A stretch of DNA of 64,000 bases from Bagarius yarrelli. Lineage: Eukaryota; Chordata; Actinopteri; Siluriformes; Sisoridae. Each line of letters opens with the position of its first letter. The stretch's first letter is position 1. The DNA is taken from assembly GCA_005784505.1 (NCBI GenBank), contig VCAZ01000126.1, positions 330,001-394,000 of the forward strand, in the 5' to 3' direction. Below the pieces are notes generated by a model. It saw nothing but the letters and a program-made list of their open reading frames with translations. It made no database searches and had not been told where the DNA came from. Below are positions 1 through 13,845 of this stretch, piece after piece. A program made the translations under genes and the position numbers.

Positions 1-689
1 TTACTTAAATAAATCATTATAAGTGTTTTATTATTTGTAATCATTTATATCAAGAGCTTTTACCTCATTTAATGATAAACTTGTTGCTTATGAGGCATTA
101 AATCATCAGATCTGTCGCCATTACCTCTCGTATTTGTGTGCACCTGGTGTGGCGAGACACCTCTGCGGGTCCCTTCCTTAGGAACGTGTTTAAACAGGGT
201 TGTGTGTTGCGCGTTCACGAGCGATGCTTCTGAAGAAACAGGTGACGGAAAGCTTCATCATGCTGTGACACCAGCTGTGTGTGGGGTCTGGCTCGTTGGC
301 TGACACATCTCTTTCCATCTGGAGTGGAGCTGCAGAAGCAGTGTTTTTTCAGGAGCTTTGCATGTTAAAGCGTGTGGCAGACACATCGGTGCCACGGCGT
401 GGAGGGTAGCCGCAAAGACGTTTGAAGCTGGACTGCCATCTGCACAAGGGGGGGTTTGGATCAAAGGGCGTAAATAGATACGACAATCTAGTGGATCAGG
501 GGTGAGGTTTGAGTCTGTACAGTGCGTTCATGGGAATAATGGCAAAAAGTGTGTGGTGTATAAAGTCTTTTCTGTTTCTCTGGTTAGAAGAGACCAAAAA
601 TAATAGTTAGCAGTGGTTCTTTTTTTTTTTAATAGAAAAGGCCTGGAGAGAAGGCAGTCTTTTTATGTTTCTGTAAAAACAGTTCATGA

Positions 690-1012
690 ATTCATGAGTA
701 GATAGAGAGATAGAGAAAAAAGAGAAGAGAGACAGACAAGATAAAAGGATAGAGAGAGAGAGGGAGATAAAGAGAGAGAGAAAGATTGACAGGGAGAGGG
801 AGGGAAAAGAAAGAAAGGGGCAGAGAGAAAGAGAGGAGAGAAAAGAGAAGAGAGAGTGAGATAGAGAGGAGGACAAAGGAGAAAGTGAAATAGAGAGAGA
901 AAAAAGAAATAGACAGCGAGAAAGGGAGGGATTGATGGATGGATAAATAGATAGATAGACAGACAGACGACAGTACGGCAGACAGACAGATAAACAGAGA
1001 GACAGACATAAT
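690..1012. repeat. GA/CT-rich simple sequence tract
   Basis: About 320 bp of irregular AGAG, GAGA and GACA motifs on the + strand, ending in GATA/GACA units. The complementary strand reads as long CT-rich open frames (Ser-Leu repeats), which are artefacts of composition. Strong purine/pyrimidine strand asymmetry could allow triplex formation. Confidence 0.9.
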
Positions 1013-2420
1013 GACGAATAAAGGTCAGAGTGGAAGTTGTTGTAGTTTTCCATCAGGTCGTTTCATGGAGTAGATTTTTCCCCTCTTTGTTTTCTATCAG
1101 TGGGTTAATGATGAATATTCAGCGTTTAACACAGCCCACCATTTTCCAACATTTGTGTTCTTTTTCTTTCAATACTCGCCCCGCCTCGCCGCACCTCACC
1201 CATGTCTGTATAAAGCTCCTGTAAATGAGAAAAGGGGGTGTGAAAACTTTGGAGCACGCTCGGTCGACTGCATGGCATTTATCCGGTGGGCAAAATAATT
1301 TGGTGTAATGACAGAGCGAGACGAGATGTTCAGAAAAGTTCAGGCAGCAGATATTTTGGTTAAAAAAAACAAAAAAAAAGACGCATTTGAACCGTGTGCC
1401 CTTTTAATATCCGAGGAAAAAAATAAAATCATTAAAGCTTAACTTTGGCTTCATTTCTCCAATTAGCCATTTTTATAACATCTCCAGGTTATAAACGTCG
1501 ACAGGAAATGCTGAGAATTATTTAAGTCTTCATGTTTTTTTTGTTGGTTTTTTTTTATTTGAACTTTCTTTGCCTTTTTTTTTTTCCTTTTCTTTTCCTC
1601 TCCTTCCTTTTAATCGTTTAAGACAATGGCGCAAAGAGATTCCAAACTTCGCTTAATTGATTTAAATGTATTTAGTTAGAAAGCGCTGTGAGACAAATTA
1701 TTCTAAGTGGGGCTTCCTGGATTTCATATTCAAATCAGGATGTTTAGCATACATTGTCTTAAGCGGGGCTGCTCTGGTGAATAGAATTAAATATTTCTCC
1801 CCGACAGAGACAAAGGTAAAGTCTGTGAAAGGAAAGTCGTATGATATTAAACGCTGTCTTTAACAGACGCTATGAAACGAATGGAGCGATTCGGTACTTA
1901 TATTAAAAGTTTGCCTTTGAGAATGTTTGACTTAAATAAACGATTATATTCTTCATACATCGTTTCATCACCAAGAATTTTAATGAGGCAGCGGATAAGT
2001 GAGCGCTTTAGCGTCTGCAGAGAAGTTTATCAGCTCAATGAAAAAAGTCAGTAAAATATATATAAAATATATAGAGACAGGAAATAAAGACAGACCACTT
2101 CACGAATTTCTACTCCTTTTTTTTTTTTAAAGCTTCCATGACTTCACCTGGGCCGTTATTTTTAGCCGAATGTGAGTCAGGGAGATGATTTTTCTGTTTT
2201 CTACCTTTCTTTTTATTTAACAGATATACTGTATGCTTGTAATTGCAGACAAATCCGACTCCATTTACAGATTCGAATCCTTCTGAATCATTCATCAAAC
2301 GAATCCTCGTCTCACAAGTTCTTTGAGTTACTTGAGTCAGTTGGTCTGCCTGCTTTTGCCATGATATTCCACTATGGGGCAAACCCCGAATCCTTAGATA
2401 CCACCTAATCATTGGATTCT

Positions 2421-2446
2421 CACACACACACACACACACACACACA
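2421..2446. repeat. (CA)13 microsatellite
   Basis: An uninterrupted CA dinucleotide run of about 26 bp. Confidence 0.95.
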
Positions 2447-3914
2447 ACACTGACCCACTCTAGAGCAGGCTGTTTCGCTACATGCTGTGAGTTGAAGTAT
2501 CAACCGAATCAAACAATTCAAATGAATCAGATTAATCAGATGAATCAGAACCTGCGATTTTGAGTCTTTTATGTCAACTAATTTAAGTACTTGTTTATAC
2601 AGTTACTAGTTTACAACTATTTAGAACAAATGAATCGTGAGTCGTATAAAGAGTCGGGTTATGTAACCAGAATGAAACTGGATTTGCTCATCTCTAGTGT
2701 ATATTTAAATCATGATTTGGTGGCAAATTTTATTTAACTTCATTTAAAGCTACTTGACTTTGTTTACATTTTTTCCTATTTGAGATACAGCATCACTTCC
2801 CATAGTCTCTGTACTCAGGTTAGGGTTAATTAAATGCATAGTGAGATGTCATGTGACGCATCTCAGGTCAAATCTGCTTAAAGATTTGCGCTCATTACTG
2901 CGATCACAAAAAATCCTAGTGGGACGACTACTGTGTGTGTATAAATCCCAGGAGAACACCACTTCCTGAAACAATTAACGAACCATATCAACTCCATGTC
3001 ATCACCGATATATAATATGAGAAGTCTTGATTTATGACCTGTATCTGCAGGTTTATTCGTCTGTCACGATGTGATTGGCTGATTGGGTCGTTTGCATTAA
3101 CGAGTTGCGGTACAGGTGTTCCTAATGACCCGGTGAGCTGGAAAAACCGACCCGCTTTACATTTTTATTACTGGAAAGCGCAAACCTGTGAGATTAACCT
3201 GTGTTAGTATAATTAATACTATTGATAATGTGTGTATAGATCGCTGTGTTAAACAAAGCAAGCTTGGAGAAGGAGTGTTGTGAACTTTATATGGTAATTT
3301 TGCGTCTGGTTATAATTTTTTTGCCATTAGTTTCTGTTTGTACTCTCGTTCTTTCCGTCTCTCACTTTAATTAAGTGCATTTTGCGCAGACATTTAGTCC
3401 AATTTGCTCTCTCCTGCCTGATCCAGGCACTTTCTTTGTCTTGCTCTAAAGTACTCTGATTGCATTTCAGCTTTCATTCCACTGCTGAAAGATAGTCAGC
3501 CTCAGGTGAGCAGCTCTCTCCCCTGATTTTTCATAAAACCTGATTTTCTTTCACCCACTCCGCTGTTATGAGGATGATTTGTCTTTTGTAGCCTATAGCT
3601 GCAATATTTCCATACTGTGTGTATTTGTGCACGCAGGTATTTTTTTTTGCCTTTGAATATAATCATTATCCATCACTGTACAATCAGGCAGCAGAGTACA
3701 GAGAAAAAAAACACAGCACGCAGGTTAAATCAAGTCAAATGGACCCGTTTATTGCATGTGGGAGACAAACTGAGTCCTAACTTTTAAAAAAATATTGTGC
3801 TTGATGATGGCTTAGAGTAAGATTGGGGGTTTTGTTTTGGTTGCAATGCTGATTTCTTCATGTCTGTGTCAGATTCTGCACACAGACAGACGATCGTGTG
3901 CCCTATTTTCCCTT

Positions 3915-4145
3915 TACACACACACACACACACACAAATAGACACACACCACCCACTGGTTGCCCTCAGGCTGGGTGTATAAGCCTGGCTGTATGTGTGA
4001 TACACAGTGGCTCTGTGGCTGATGCCCCGAGGGGGGGCTTTGCAGTGGCTCAGCTGGATGCTGTCTGTATCTCATATAGAAAGTGTCTAGACATGCACCT
4101 TGCTTTCTGGAGCACACACACACACACACATACACATTCTCACAC
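3915..4145. repeat. Two short CA microsatellites
   Basis: Interrupted CA runs occur near 3917-3936 and 4113-4131, about 180 bp apart. Open frames here on both strands (His-Thr or Cys-Val repeats) are artefacts. Confidence 0.85.
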
Positions 4146-4254
4146 AAGCACATCTTGTTTTTTAAGTTAAGCTTTATAAAATAATTTCAGATGAATGCAC
4201 CAATAGATCAACTTTCAAGTGTTTGTTTTTCATAACCGCTTTTACTTGTAAGTC

Positions 4255-5117
4255 TGAACACAATGAAATTTAACCCGAAACACAACAGAAACAAGCCGAA
4301 AAACACAGAGGAAGCAAGCCGAAATAAAACAGAAACAAGTTGAAACACAGCAAGAACAAGCTGAGACAAAGAGGAAACATGTCTAAGCACAGTGAAAAAC
4401 AAGTCGAAACACAGTGACAACAAGCCAGAAAAAAAAAGAGGAAACATGTCTAAGCACAGCGAAAACAAACTGAAACAAGTCGAAACACAGTGAAAACATG
4501 CCAAAAACAAGTGGAAACACAGTGAAAACATGCCAAAAACAAGTGGAAACACAGCGGAAACAAGTGGAAACACAGCAGAAACAAGCGGAAACACAGCAGA
4601 AACAAAGCGGAAACAAGTGGAAACACAGTGGAAACAGCGGAAGACAAGTCGAAACACAGCGGAAGACAAGTCGAAACACAGCGGAAGACAAGTCGAAACA
4701 CAGCGGAAGACAAGTCGAAACACAGCGGAAGACAAGTCGAAACACAGCGGAAACAAGTCAGCGGAAAACAAGTGAAAACACAGGGAAAACAGGAAGTGGA
4801 AACGTGGAAACACAGGGGAAACACAGCGGAAACAAGTGGAAACACAGCGGAAACAGGTCGTAACACAGCGGAAACAGGTCGTAACACAGCGGAAACGAGT
4901 GGAAACACAGGGGAAACGAGTGGAAACACAGGGGAAACGAGTGAAAACACAGGGAAAACGAGTGGAAACACAGGGAAAACAAGTAGAAACAGAGTGGAAA
5001 CAGGACGAAACTTAGCGGACACAAGTCGAAAACACAGCGGACACAAGTCGAAAACACAGCGGACACAAGTCGAAAACACAGTGGAAACAAGTGGAAACAC
5101 AGTGGAAACAAGTCGAA
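4255..5117. repeat. 21/22-bp minisatellite
   Basis: About 860 bp of tandem units built from 'gaaacacagcgg' joined to 'aaacaagtcg' variants. The 5' third is diverged and irregular. At 4638-4747 five identical 22-bp units (core aagacaagtcgaaacacag) follow one another, and at 5016-5081 there are three units of another 22-bp variant (core acacaagtcgaaaacacag). Between them lie 21-bp units. Because 21 is a multiple of three and stop triplets are rare in the unit, open frames of 120-216 codons arise on both strands. They have no start context or splice support and should not be annotated as proteins. Confidence 0.93.
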
Positions 5118-5378
5118 TGTTGGTAATTTTGGTATAACATTAATAAAATAAATCATTGGCATGCAGTTACAGGTTACACAATCCCTAACAGGACAGCGCC
5201 TCCGATTGGTCTTTAGCATTTATCATCTATGTGAAGTCGGTTTCCATGTGTTTCTGTTTCTCACTACAGCGTTTATGTTTCAAGCCATCCCCCTTCCAGA
5301 AACACTGTTTGTCCCATTCTGAGCGTTTCCTTGAAGCTAACCGCCTCAATCAACATCCTGTCACAGATACCTTATTTA

Positions 5379-5380
<2 letters not shown>

Positions 5381-5422
<42 letters not shown>
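5381..5422. repeat. (CA)21 microsatellite
   Basis: An uninterrupted CA run of about 42 bp, likely polymorphic. Confidence 0.95.
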
Positions 5423-5427
<5 letters not shown>

Positions 5428-8400
5428 AGGATCCAGACCCAATATCTCTCCAGAGTCTTATTTTAGCAATCAGGAAGCCGGTTTCCAGTGTGTCTTGAAA
5501 CCCAGTCAGCATGAGACGATTGCTGAATAAAGACACAATGAAGTGAATCAGGACTGTTTTTATTGATGCATTAACGGCTCTTAATTAAAACCTGGCGTCC
5601 TACCGGATTAATACCACCTCACTTATTAGCATCAGTGCACCACTTAGCTTTGTTTTTCATGCATCCTGAGTATAAACAAACCAAGACGACGCTTATATAA
5701 ATCGCTTTTTAACATAAGCAAACAAATAAAACAACAAAGATACTAATCAGTGGAATAAAACGTCCATTTCCTCCAAAACTGAATAAATTAATCCAGACTA
5801 AAACTTCACTTCGTTTGGAAAGCACCGCTCCAGATGCTGGGCGGTTATAATAATAGGACAGGATTGACTAGCCCTGCAGCTAAACATGCTTTAATTCTGC
5901 TTTGCTAATGAACTTGGTAATTAAATTAAATTAAGGCCTCATTAGTCAAGCGATTTTTCACACCGATAACGTGCATCCTTTGCAAAAAAAAAGAAAAAAA
6001 TGAGTTCCTGGTGTTGGATAAGCCAATAAACAGAGACAAGTGGAGACAAATGAGATCTATTAAATGCTCACTCATTTCTCTGTCCTGATGTGAAGCAATA
6101 TAAGTAGGTTCAGTTGCTCAGAGGTGACCTGATGAAAAACTTTTGGTGGATGCCAGAACTGTAGAGTGTTTTTTTTTCCATAACAATCGATTTTCGTTTT
6201 ACATTCCAAGTTTGATCCACTCCTGCTTTTCGCTCCAGCGGTTTATTTTATAGATTTATATTAAATTGAAATGACTCACATATTTCGCTTCTGAGAACCT
6301 GGCCACAAAAAAAAAACAAAAAAAAAAAAACATGTTAGATGAAAAAGGAAAGGCTACTAAATAATTGATGAATTCATACAAAATGGGTCATTTTAATCAA
6401 GTCTTTTGATTCGAGTCGAAGTCTTTAAAGACAATCTTAACACTGCTACCATTGTCGTCCGATGTGTTAGACACGGCCATTAATTATGCACAGGAAAGTT
6501 CTATTTATCCTGATTTAACGAGCCCTTGCACACCGGAATACGACAAAATTCTTTGGTGCTCTTTGATGGATATTCGTCGTTGTACGCACAAAATAAAAAA
6601 AAAAAATTCCACTTTCCTCCGAGCTATTTGACTTTTAAATTTAATCTAGTGTCATACCTTAATTTGCCAGAGAACCAATTATACAGCAAATTAAAAAATG
6701 GGGGATGGGGTTGTCGCTCATAAATAAAAAGGTAGAGCAGGAAGTGATGAAGTGGTTGTCAGGGCCATGCAGACGTCTCCTTAAGTAAGCTTTATGATAG
6801 ATAAGTATCGATCTTATGAATTCTTATTAACACACACATACAGGTGTGAATCCACATTTTATACATACCAACACTTAGACACAAAAAAATTATTCATCCA
6901 TCCTATAAATTAATACTTATATTAAGAAATTATTTAACACTTGTGTTGTCTTTTGTCAAATTTACGATCGTCTTGTAACGCATGTAATATAAAAATAGGA
7001 ATAATTCCAGGGTGATGTTAATTTTAAACAATTACAGTACAGAAAAATAAAACTGTATGTCTGATATAAAAATGTTTAAAAAAAACACTTTGCAGCAAAC
7101 ATAGCTGATTTGTACTTTTAGGTTAAAAATCTCACCATCATTAAAAAATTGTAATTTAATTATAATATTATAATATAATTAAAATTATTTTAAAAGAATT
7201 TGTTAAAAATTACAAAGCACCACCCCACAAGCAAACAAGTACAACCAACATTGTTTAGTTTTTTTCTTTATCAATTTTTTTATTGTTTAGATCCTTTTCA
7301 CCTTATTTTTTACCAAAGATTTCTATTTATTCTTTACTACAAAAACCCTAAACACTTTTAAGAACTTTAAAAAAAAAAAAAAAAAATAATAAAAAAAAAG
7401 CTGTAAAATTTTCTTTAATAGATATGAACTATTTTTTAGATTCAGTCGTACAAAATAAAGATGGGGTTTTTTTTGGGGGGGGGTATAGCTTTGGAATGTT
7501 GACTGAAAAAAAGAAAATGGAAAAAAAAAAAAAAAAAAAAAAGATCTGATATTAAATGGGTTCCGTAGACGTTGAATGAAGTTCTAAAAAATAAAAAAAA
7601 AAGAGCTCAAGGCTGACGGTTGCAGATGTGTTAGGTTGTCACTAGACTTTTTTTTTTTTTTTTTTTTTAATGTCTGGCTCTTTCTTTTTATTTCTTGTAT
7701 GGACAATGAACAACCTGAAACAAGTCCTGGTTCACAGACACATTTTTATTTAATAAAGCTATTTCTATCAGAAAAATTCCCTGAATTTCTCAGAATCCTT
7801 ATTCATTCTTTGGATTTCCATTTTCTATTTCTTTACCGCCGTCGCGACTTCCTTCCACAATAGTTAAAAGACTTGCAAATAAGTTTTGTATTTCTAATTG
7901 AGGTCATGCATCGCTGTAGGCTGTAATGGGGGGAAAAAACTAATTACCGTCAACAAACACTGTCCTTCCAACTTTGGAAAGCAGATACCAGTTCGGAAGG
8001 TTATTTTATAAAAAAAACCTTCTGAAAGCTTAGGTTGAAATTAACTCATTTATATTTTTAAAGAAGTAGATCACCTTGCAGTAGGTTTAATAATGATAAT
8101 TGAACAATAATCTGCCTTGATTTCTATTATAATAAAAAATGAAAATTTTATTATTAGCTAACTTTTCCTGCTTAACCACAAAATTAGCAATTAGCATACA
8201 ATGTGGGTTCTGTTGTATCAGAAAAATCTGGCAGTTTGTGTGTTCGGTTTCTTGCAGTACTTCTGTTCTTATGAGCTTTCGACTGATCTGCTTTTTTTGT
8301 ACTGCTTCTGGAAGAAAATAAGAAAATCTCCACAACCCTGCAGCAAAAAAAAAAAAAAAAAAATCTCTTGCCCTTTTATACAGCCGTCCTATCGTCCTCC

Positions 8401-10041
8401 ATGATGGTGTGACAAACCAACATGTTTTGTTCTTTTCATATAGCTTTAAAAGTATATATCTGTGTTTTCTTTCTGTCTGTCTACCTTAAGGAAGCTGCGA
8501 TTTGAATGGCAAGTAATTTGAAGTGTCAGAGGTCAAGTCCCTCGTCGACAAGGATGTTTCACAACTGATAACAAATTTCTGTCTGCACATCATAGCTAAT
8601 CCTTCCACTTTGATTGAAGAGTCCTTACTGAGTTTCTGCCTCTATTCTAAGATAATTTTACCAAAAAAGTCAAACTACAGCACAAATCATTGCATCATAA
8701 AAGCGCCAGTTTGCTGAAATGGAATGTATGTAAGTGTATAACAGGAAAAAAATAGGCGTGGCCTGCTCGCCCGGCCATAAGTTAAGCTTTATCTTTTGTA
8801 CGCTGAAGTAAAAGTCGATTCCGAATCAAATCAGTTCACTTAAAAGTTCCACTTTTAGGACTTTCTCCTTTAGCTTTCCTTATTCCCTTCCGCTCCATAG
8901 AAGGCTGATCTCCACTGAAAGCACGCTTCTATAAATCCTGTCCTGATCAGATTTAGGTGAAATGATTGTGTTTGTGCTGTGATGTTTGGCCGGGCATACA
9001 CATGCTTGTGCTTTAGAAATCATTATCTAGCTGAAAAATGGAGCGTTTTTACCGCCACCACAGGCCCATGAGGCTGAGTTCCAATACTATATTTAACACT
9101 AAGCAATGGAAAGGAAGAGCTAAAACAAATACAAGTGCAGTTTGGCGTTTATTGGATGGGAGTCCATCAAATCCAAGACTCAGGAATCAGAATGAGAGCC
9201 ATACTTCGGAATAAATAAAAAAAAAAATACATGGCAGCCTTTACTACTACTAAGATAAATATGGCAAATAAAATTAAACCTCATAAATCCCTCTGATTAA
9301 AAAAGAGAGATGGCCTTTTTGTGGGAAAAATCAAAGGCTTCTAAAATGTTCCACCTACATATGCAATCGAACCGATTCCGTTTTACGAGCCATAATTTTG
9401 CAATCATCTTTCTTCCTTTTAGTCATCGCAGTTTATTATCCTGATTTACACATCTTCAGTTCAATTAGCTGAAATAAGATGTCTTCCAATCAGCTTTCAC
9501 AGCTTTTTAATCGTTTTTATCTCTTTTTTTTATTGTTATTAACCTTTATTCCGTTTCGCTTTGTTTGTAAGGTCTATTATTCTTTATAAAGTTACCTTCA
9601 GCACATAAAAATGCCGTCTTCAACACAATTTCCCTGTTCAAAACAAACTCGAATAGAAAAGATTAGAATGTGACAGTAGCGTAAAGTTCCTGACAAAGAA
9701 GAGTGTCCTCGTGCGAGTGAAATGCATTTCCGATGCCATTCTTTCACAGTGACGGATATTAAAAAAAAAGGGTTTTATTTCTTTATTTATATAAAAAAGC
9801 GATTTAACACCTGAAAAAACAAGGTGAATTTCATTAACAGACTATTTTATAGTTGTCATTGTTAGGGTAGTGAAAGAAGTAAAAGAATCTGGAAGAAAAA
9901 TGCTTTGTTTTAATTTAAAATTACGAAATACTTAAAAAAAAAAAAATATAGATGTAAAAATAAGATCTGTAATATCTACACCAGGAAGACTTCGAACAAT
10001 ACTTTTCCAAACCCCCAAATCCATTAAAGTTGTGTAAAGAA

Positions 10042-10480
10042 AGTAAATACCAACAGAACACAATGACTTGCAAATCCTTGTTGACCCATATTCAGTTATA
10101 AACACCACAAAGACAAGATAAACTTCATGATGTCTTGCAATTTTTTATTTATTTAGAATTTATCGCCAGCGACACATTCCAAAAGGGGTATTTTGACCAC
10201 TGTATTACATCACCTATTCCTTTCAACAATACTCCCAATAAGCATTTGGGAATTGAGGACACCGATTGTTACAGTTTTGTAGGTGAAATTATTTCCTATT
10301 CTTGCTCAATGTATGACAGTCCGGGAATCTGCGTTTGCTTCATAATTCATCACATATTTTCAATGGAAGACGGGTATGGACTGAAGGCAGACCAATCTAG
10401 TACCCGCCCGCTTTTACTCCGTATCCATGCTGATGTTATACATGCAGAATGTGGCTTGGCATTGTGTAATTTTTGCTGGG
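10042..10480 (-). mobile_element. Decayed Tc1/mariner-superfamily transposon, family A
   Basis: The minus strand encodes remnants of the C-terminal half of a DD34-type transposase. NAKPHSA is at about 10444-10464, then SAW, and RVLDWSAFSPY followed by SSIENM lies near 10358-10407; the family pattern is DNAKPHSA...LDWPA.SPDLSPIENVW. The third catalytic Asp (SPDLS) is replaced by Tyr here, and stops and frameshifts follow. The flank includes the typical non-coding end of this family ('acttgcaaatc'-like text near 10064 and 'acattccaaaa' near 10174). The + strand frame over 10135-10518 is merely antisense to it. The copy is dead and partial. Family assignment rests on memory of common fish elements. 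Confidence 0.82.
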
Positions 10481-10916
10481 TGTCTCTTTTTAGTTCCTCT
10501 CTGCTTGTCTGGCTTTAGTCTTTAGAGACTAAAAGCCACTGGGACCAGCGGCACTTGTTCCAAAGTCCATATACTAAATTTGACAGGAGTGCATCAAACT
10601 GTTGTGAAGACATTGCCTCACTTCCTGTTTTAACTCAAAGCATGGATATTGAATGACGTAAAAAAAGACCATTATGGAGGAAATTACCATTAGGATAGAT
10701 GGTAAATTTGGGAGGATAAAAACAATGAGAGGAAAGTGGAATTACAGATGTAGGGTGTGGTGTCTTGGGTGCTTGGACCCTGGAAAAAGAAGACATAGAT
10801 TCTGTCCAGAACTATACACTACCTAAGTGTGTACTACATTTGAGTTAGTACAGACTTCCCAGTTCCAAATATGTATTGTGTTAACGAAATTCTAATATAA
10901 TAAATCCATAATATAG

Positions 10917-11194
10917 GGGAAGTGGTGGCTCATGGTTATGGTGTTGGATTACCAATCCCAAGATTGCGGGTTTGATTCCCAGATACCCCAAGCCACCACC
11001 GCTGGACCCCTGGACTTGTATAAATGCCAACTGTCAATCTGAGGACCAGAAACACCTGGGTTCAAGCCCCACCACTGGCAAGCCAACCACTGTTGGGTCT
11101 AAGACCCTTTACCCTTTTCTGCTCCAGGTAGCTGACCCTGCGCTCTGACCCCAACGTACTAAGATCGTATATGTGACAAAATAAAGGCATTCAC
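10917..11194 (+). mobile_element. tRNA-derived SINE, apparently two joined copies
   Basis: The tRNA-related head 'gtggctcatggttatggtgt' is followed by a B-box-like ggtttgattccc. A second B-box-like ggttcaagcccc occurs near 11063, so two partial heads are fused. The tail 'gctgaccctgcgctctgacc' and 'tatgtgacaaaataaagg' is typical of a SINE family I associate with catfish-like otophysan genomes. Confidence 0.8.
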
Positions 11195-13252
11195 ATTAAT
11201 AATAAAATTCCTAGTAAATATTCTGCAGTAATAATTTGGCTGAGGATCCTCCTGCTCTCTGACTTGATGTATTTCATCTCCATGCCAGATGGTTCCACAA
11301 AGAGCACTTTGTTATCCTCCTCGACTGTCATCAAAGACCGTACACAAACACTGTCCCTGCAGAGCCGTATCTTCAAAAGCGCAAACACAAACGGGACCTA
11401 TTTGTATTTCGCTCACCTTCTGCTAATGTTAGAGAAAGTCAGTGCCCCGAAATTCTCCACGGCTGTTTTTCTTTCCGCACAGCGACTTTTAAGAACAAAC
11501 AATGCGATTGACAACTTTCACATCTGTAGGCTTGCCTTTGGGGACACGTTACACAGCCTGAGGTCTCGCCTCGCCTCGCCTCGCCTCATCCGCGTTGCGC
11601 TCCGCTAATCAGATTGCCTCTTTTCTTGTTCACTTTATTCCACGAGGCACCTTGTTGCTAAAGATTAGACCAGAAAATACAAAGAAAAGGAAAAATAATA
11701 GCAAAAAAAGTACAAAACTGCTCTCATTATAAGTTATGAAGAACTACGACTAAAAACAGTTAGTTGAAAGATGCTGAAACCGTTGACTGCTTCGTCACTT
11801 TTTTGAACGTGATGGCTGGCAGATAATTAGCACTAATAGCATCTGCTGGACAAGTACTGTAAATCAATGATAACAGATGATTACTAGTTTAATCATCAGA
11901 GAAACGTCAGCGGTCTTAAAACTTTAATGAGGACAGTATGCTGGAAGTTTATTATATTTTGAACAAATTTATATCTAGAACAGTTTTTTTTTTTTTTTTT
12001 TTTAGTTCTTTAACCTTAAAGTTACTATTGTGATGTGTTTTCTTTTAAACGTGCTGTAATTAGATTCAAAGTTACTTTTTAACCGGAAATAACTACTAAA
12101 ACTTTTCTGATTTAAGCTTCAGGTTCCATAATCTTCCACCATTTTTCTTTTAAATTAGAACAATTAGAGTTTTTAAACTGAAAAATGTGGCCTGTTCAGT
12201 CAAACAAAAAATAAATTGTATATTTTGTTTGCATAAAATATTTAAAATAATGGTTATAATGCATTTACACCTGGTCTTTACACGATCTGATAGCTATCCC
12301 ATCATAAAAAACACATCAGGGGTAAACAGGCCCTCATATTTAAAAAAAAAAATAAAATACACATTAATATGTTATTTCCTGTTTCTAGAGACTTTTATAT
12401 TCAGCATATTTAACCGACTCTTAAATGTTTTATCACTAATAAAAGCAGAAATCTTAAAAATATTTATATGAAAATACACATTTTTAATTTGTTGTAGTTG
12501 TTTTAGTGAAGTAAATTAACAAACTTTTATTAATCATTTTGTCAAAGAAAATTCAAATGACTCGACGAATCAGATTTAAGAATTATGCATTGCTTTAAAA
12601 GTTGTTGTAAAACTGTAATACTTTGCTGCATGTTCTGCCACAGACAATATTTCGCTCAGTGCGCTTTGAATTCTGGTCTAGAACATTCCGACGGTCCCAC
12701 TTGACCTTCCTCTGATTTCCAACACACCATCTCCGAGTCGTTCCTGATTGAAATCTGACAGAAGTGGCTTAACGCCTTGACATCTTAGCACCTTTGCCTG
12801 AACTAACCCTCCCTTGAGCCGTAAAGCCACTTTTTTTTCTTCTTCTTCTTTCTTTTTTTTTTTTCAAACAGTCCCTAAACCCGTGGGACAGACATCGAGT
12901 TTACAGTGGCGAATCGATTGCCGTCTGCCCCTTCTTGTTTAATCAAATAAGATCTGGAGGATGTTTCTGAATTGAAGCTATCGATTAGCTGAGACGAAGC
13001 TGTCAATTCCTGTCCGGACGGTTGTTTCTGCGCAGTGATGTTTGCATGTATGGGTCCAGAATTTAAATGGATCTGGCATGATGGATCGATGTGTTATTCT
13101 TTTTTTTTTTAATTCTCTATCTTTTATTCGAGAGCCTATCACCTAGGACTTGAGGACTTTGATTTAAATCCATATAATTTGTCACCCGTTTTGCTGAGAT
13201 GGACTTTTGTTATCCTGCACTTGTTATTCCGAGACTGCTTTAATCAATATAC

Positions 13253-13845
13253 AGTGGCCTCCACAATTATTGGCACCCCTGGTTAGGATGTGTTCTTAGA
13301 ACTCTAAGAAATTATTTTATTTTTAAAACAATATAGACCCACAATGCAGTAAAAAGAGAATTCGAATTTTTTTTACATGAAATTCTGTGTGCCACAATTA
13401 TTTGCCCCCCCATGTTAATACTTTATATAACCCCCTTTTGCCAACAATAGAGCACATCTCCTCCTATAACATTTAACAAGATTGGATGTTATAATTGGAT
13501 TCCTCTTTGCACAATCCTTCTAGTCCTGGGTCCTCTGTTATGCACACTCCTCTTTAGGTCACCCCACAGGTTTTCATTTGGGCTGAGGTCTGGGGACTTA
13601 GATGGCCATTGGAGAAGCTTGATTTTGTGTCTGCTGAACCATTTCTTGTGTAGATTTCGCCACGTTTTGGGTCATTATCCTGCTAAAACACCCAATGACG
13701 ACCCATCTTTAGCTTTCTGGCAGAGGCCATCGGGTTTCGATTGAAAATGTCCTGGTATGCACCCTAACAAGGTTCCCAGCGCCTTTGGAAAAGAAACATG
13801 CAGCAATCACTACTAGCCAAAAGCATAAAATCGCATGGTAATGGT
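13253..13845 (-). mobile_element. Decayed Tc1/mariner-superfamily transposon, family B
   Basis: It begins after a TA dinucleotide with the terminal-repeat-like sequence cagtggcctccacaattatt, then ggcacccc. On the minus strand near 13562-13611 it encodes WPSKSPDLSPNENLWG, the third-catalytic-Asp region of a Tc1/mariner transposase. Upstream in another frame is QDNDPKR, corresponding to the second catalytic Asp motif, so at least one frameshift separates them. Only the C-terminal part and one terminus are recognisable; the other end is lost. It is a non-functional fossil inside the FHIT intron. Confidence 0.85.

Noticed and set aside
607..1053. 105- and 148-codon Ser/Leu-rich minus-strand frames.
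   Set aside because: They are translations of a GA/CT simple-sequence tract with no protein-like composition.
1666..1863. Open frame containing ALVNR, which resembles FHIT residues 24-28 and could suggest the missing first exon.
   Set aside because: Only five residues match. The following RKPVVPG motif, the upstream FRFGQHLIKP-like segment and a phase-1 donor are absent, so it is a chance match.
4638..4747. Regular short repeats that could suggest a CRISPR array.
   Set aside because: Units abut without unique spacers, and the DNA is plainly vertebrate.
4208..5219. Several long repetitive frames (up to 216 codons) on both strands, resembling low-complexity proteins.
   Set aside because: They are by-products of the 21/22-bp minisatellite: all strands and frames are open for the same reason, with no exon structure.
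10135..10518. 127-codon plus-strand open frame with Cys-rich appearance.
   Set aside because: It is antisense to a decayed Tc1/mariner transposase.
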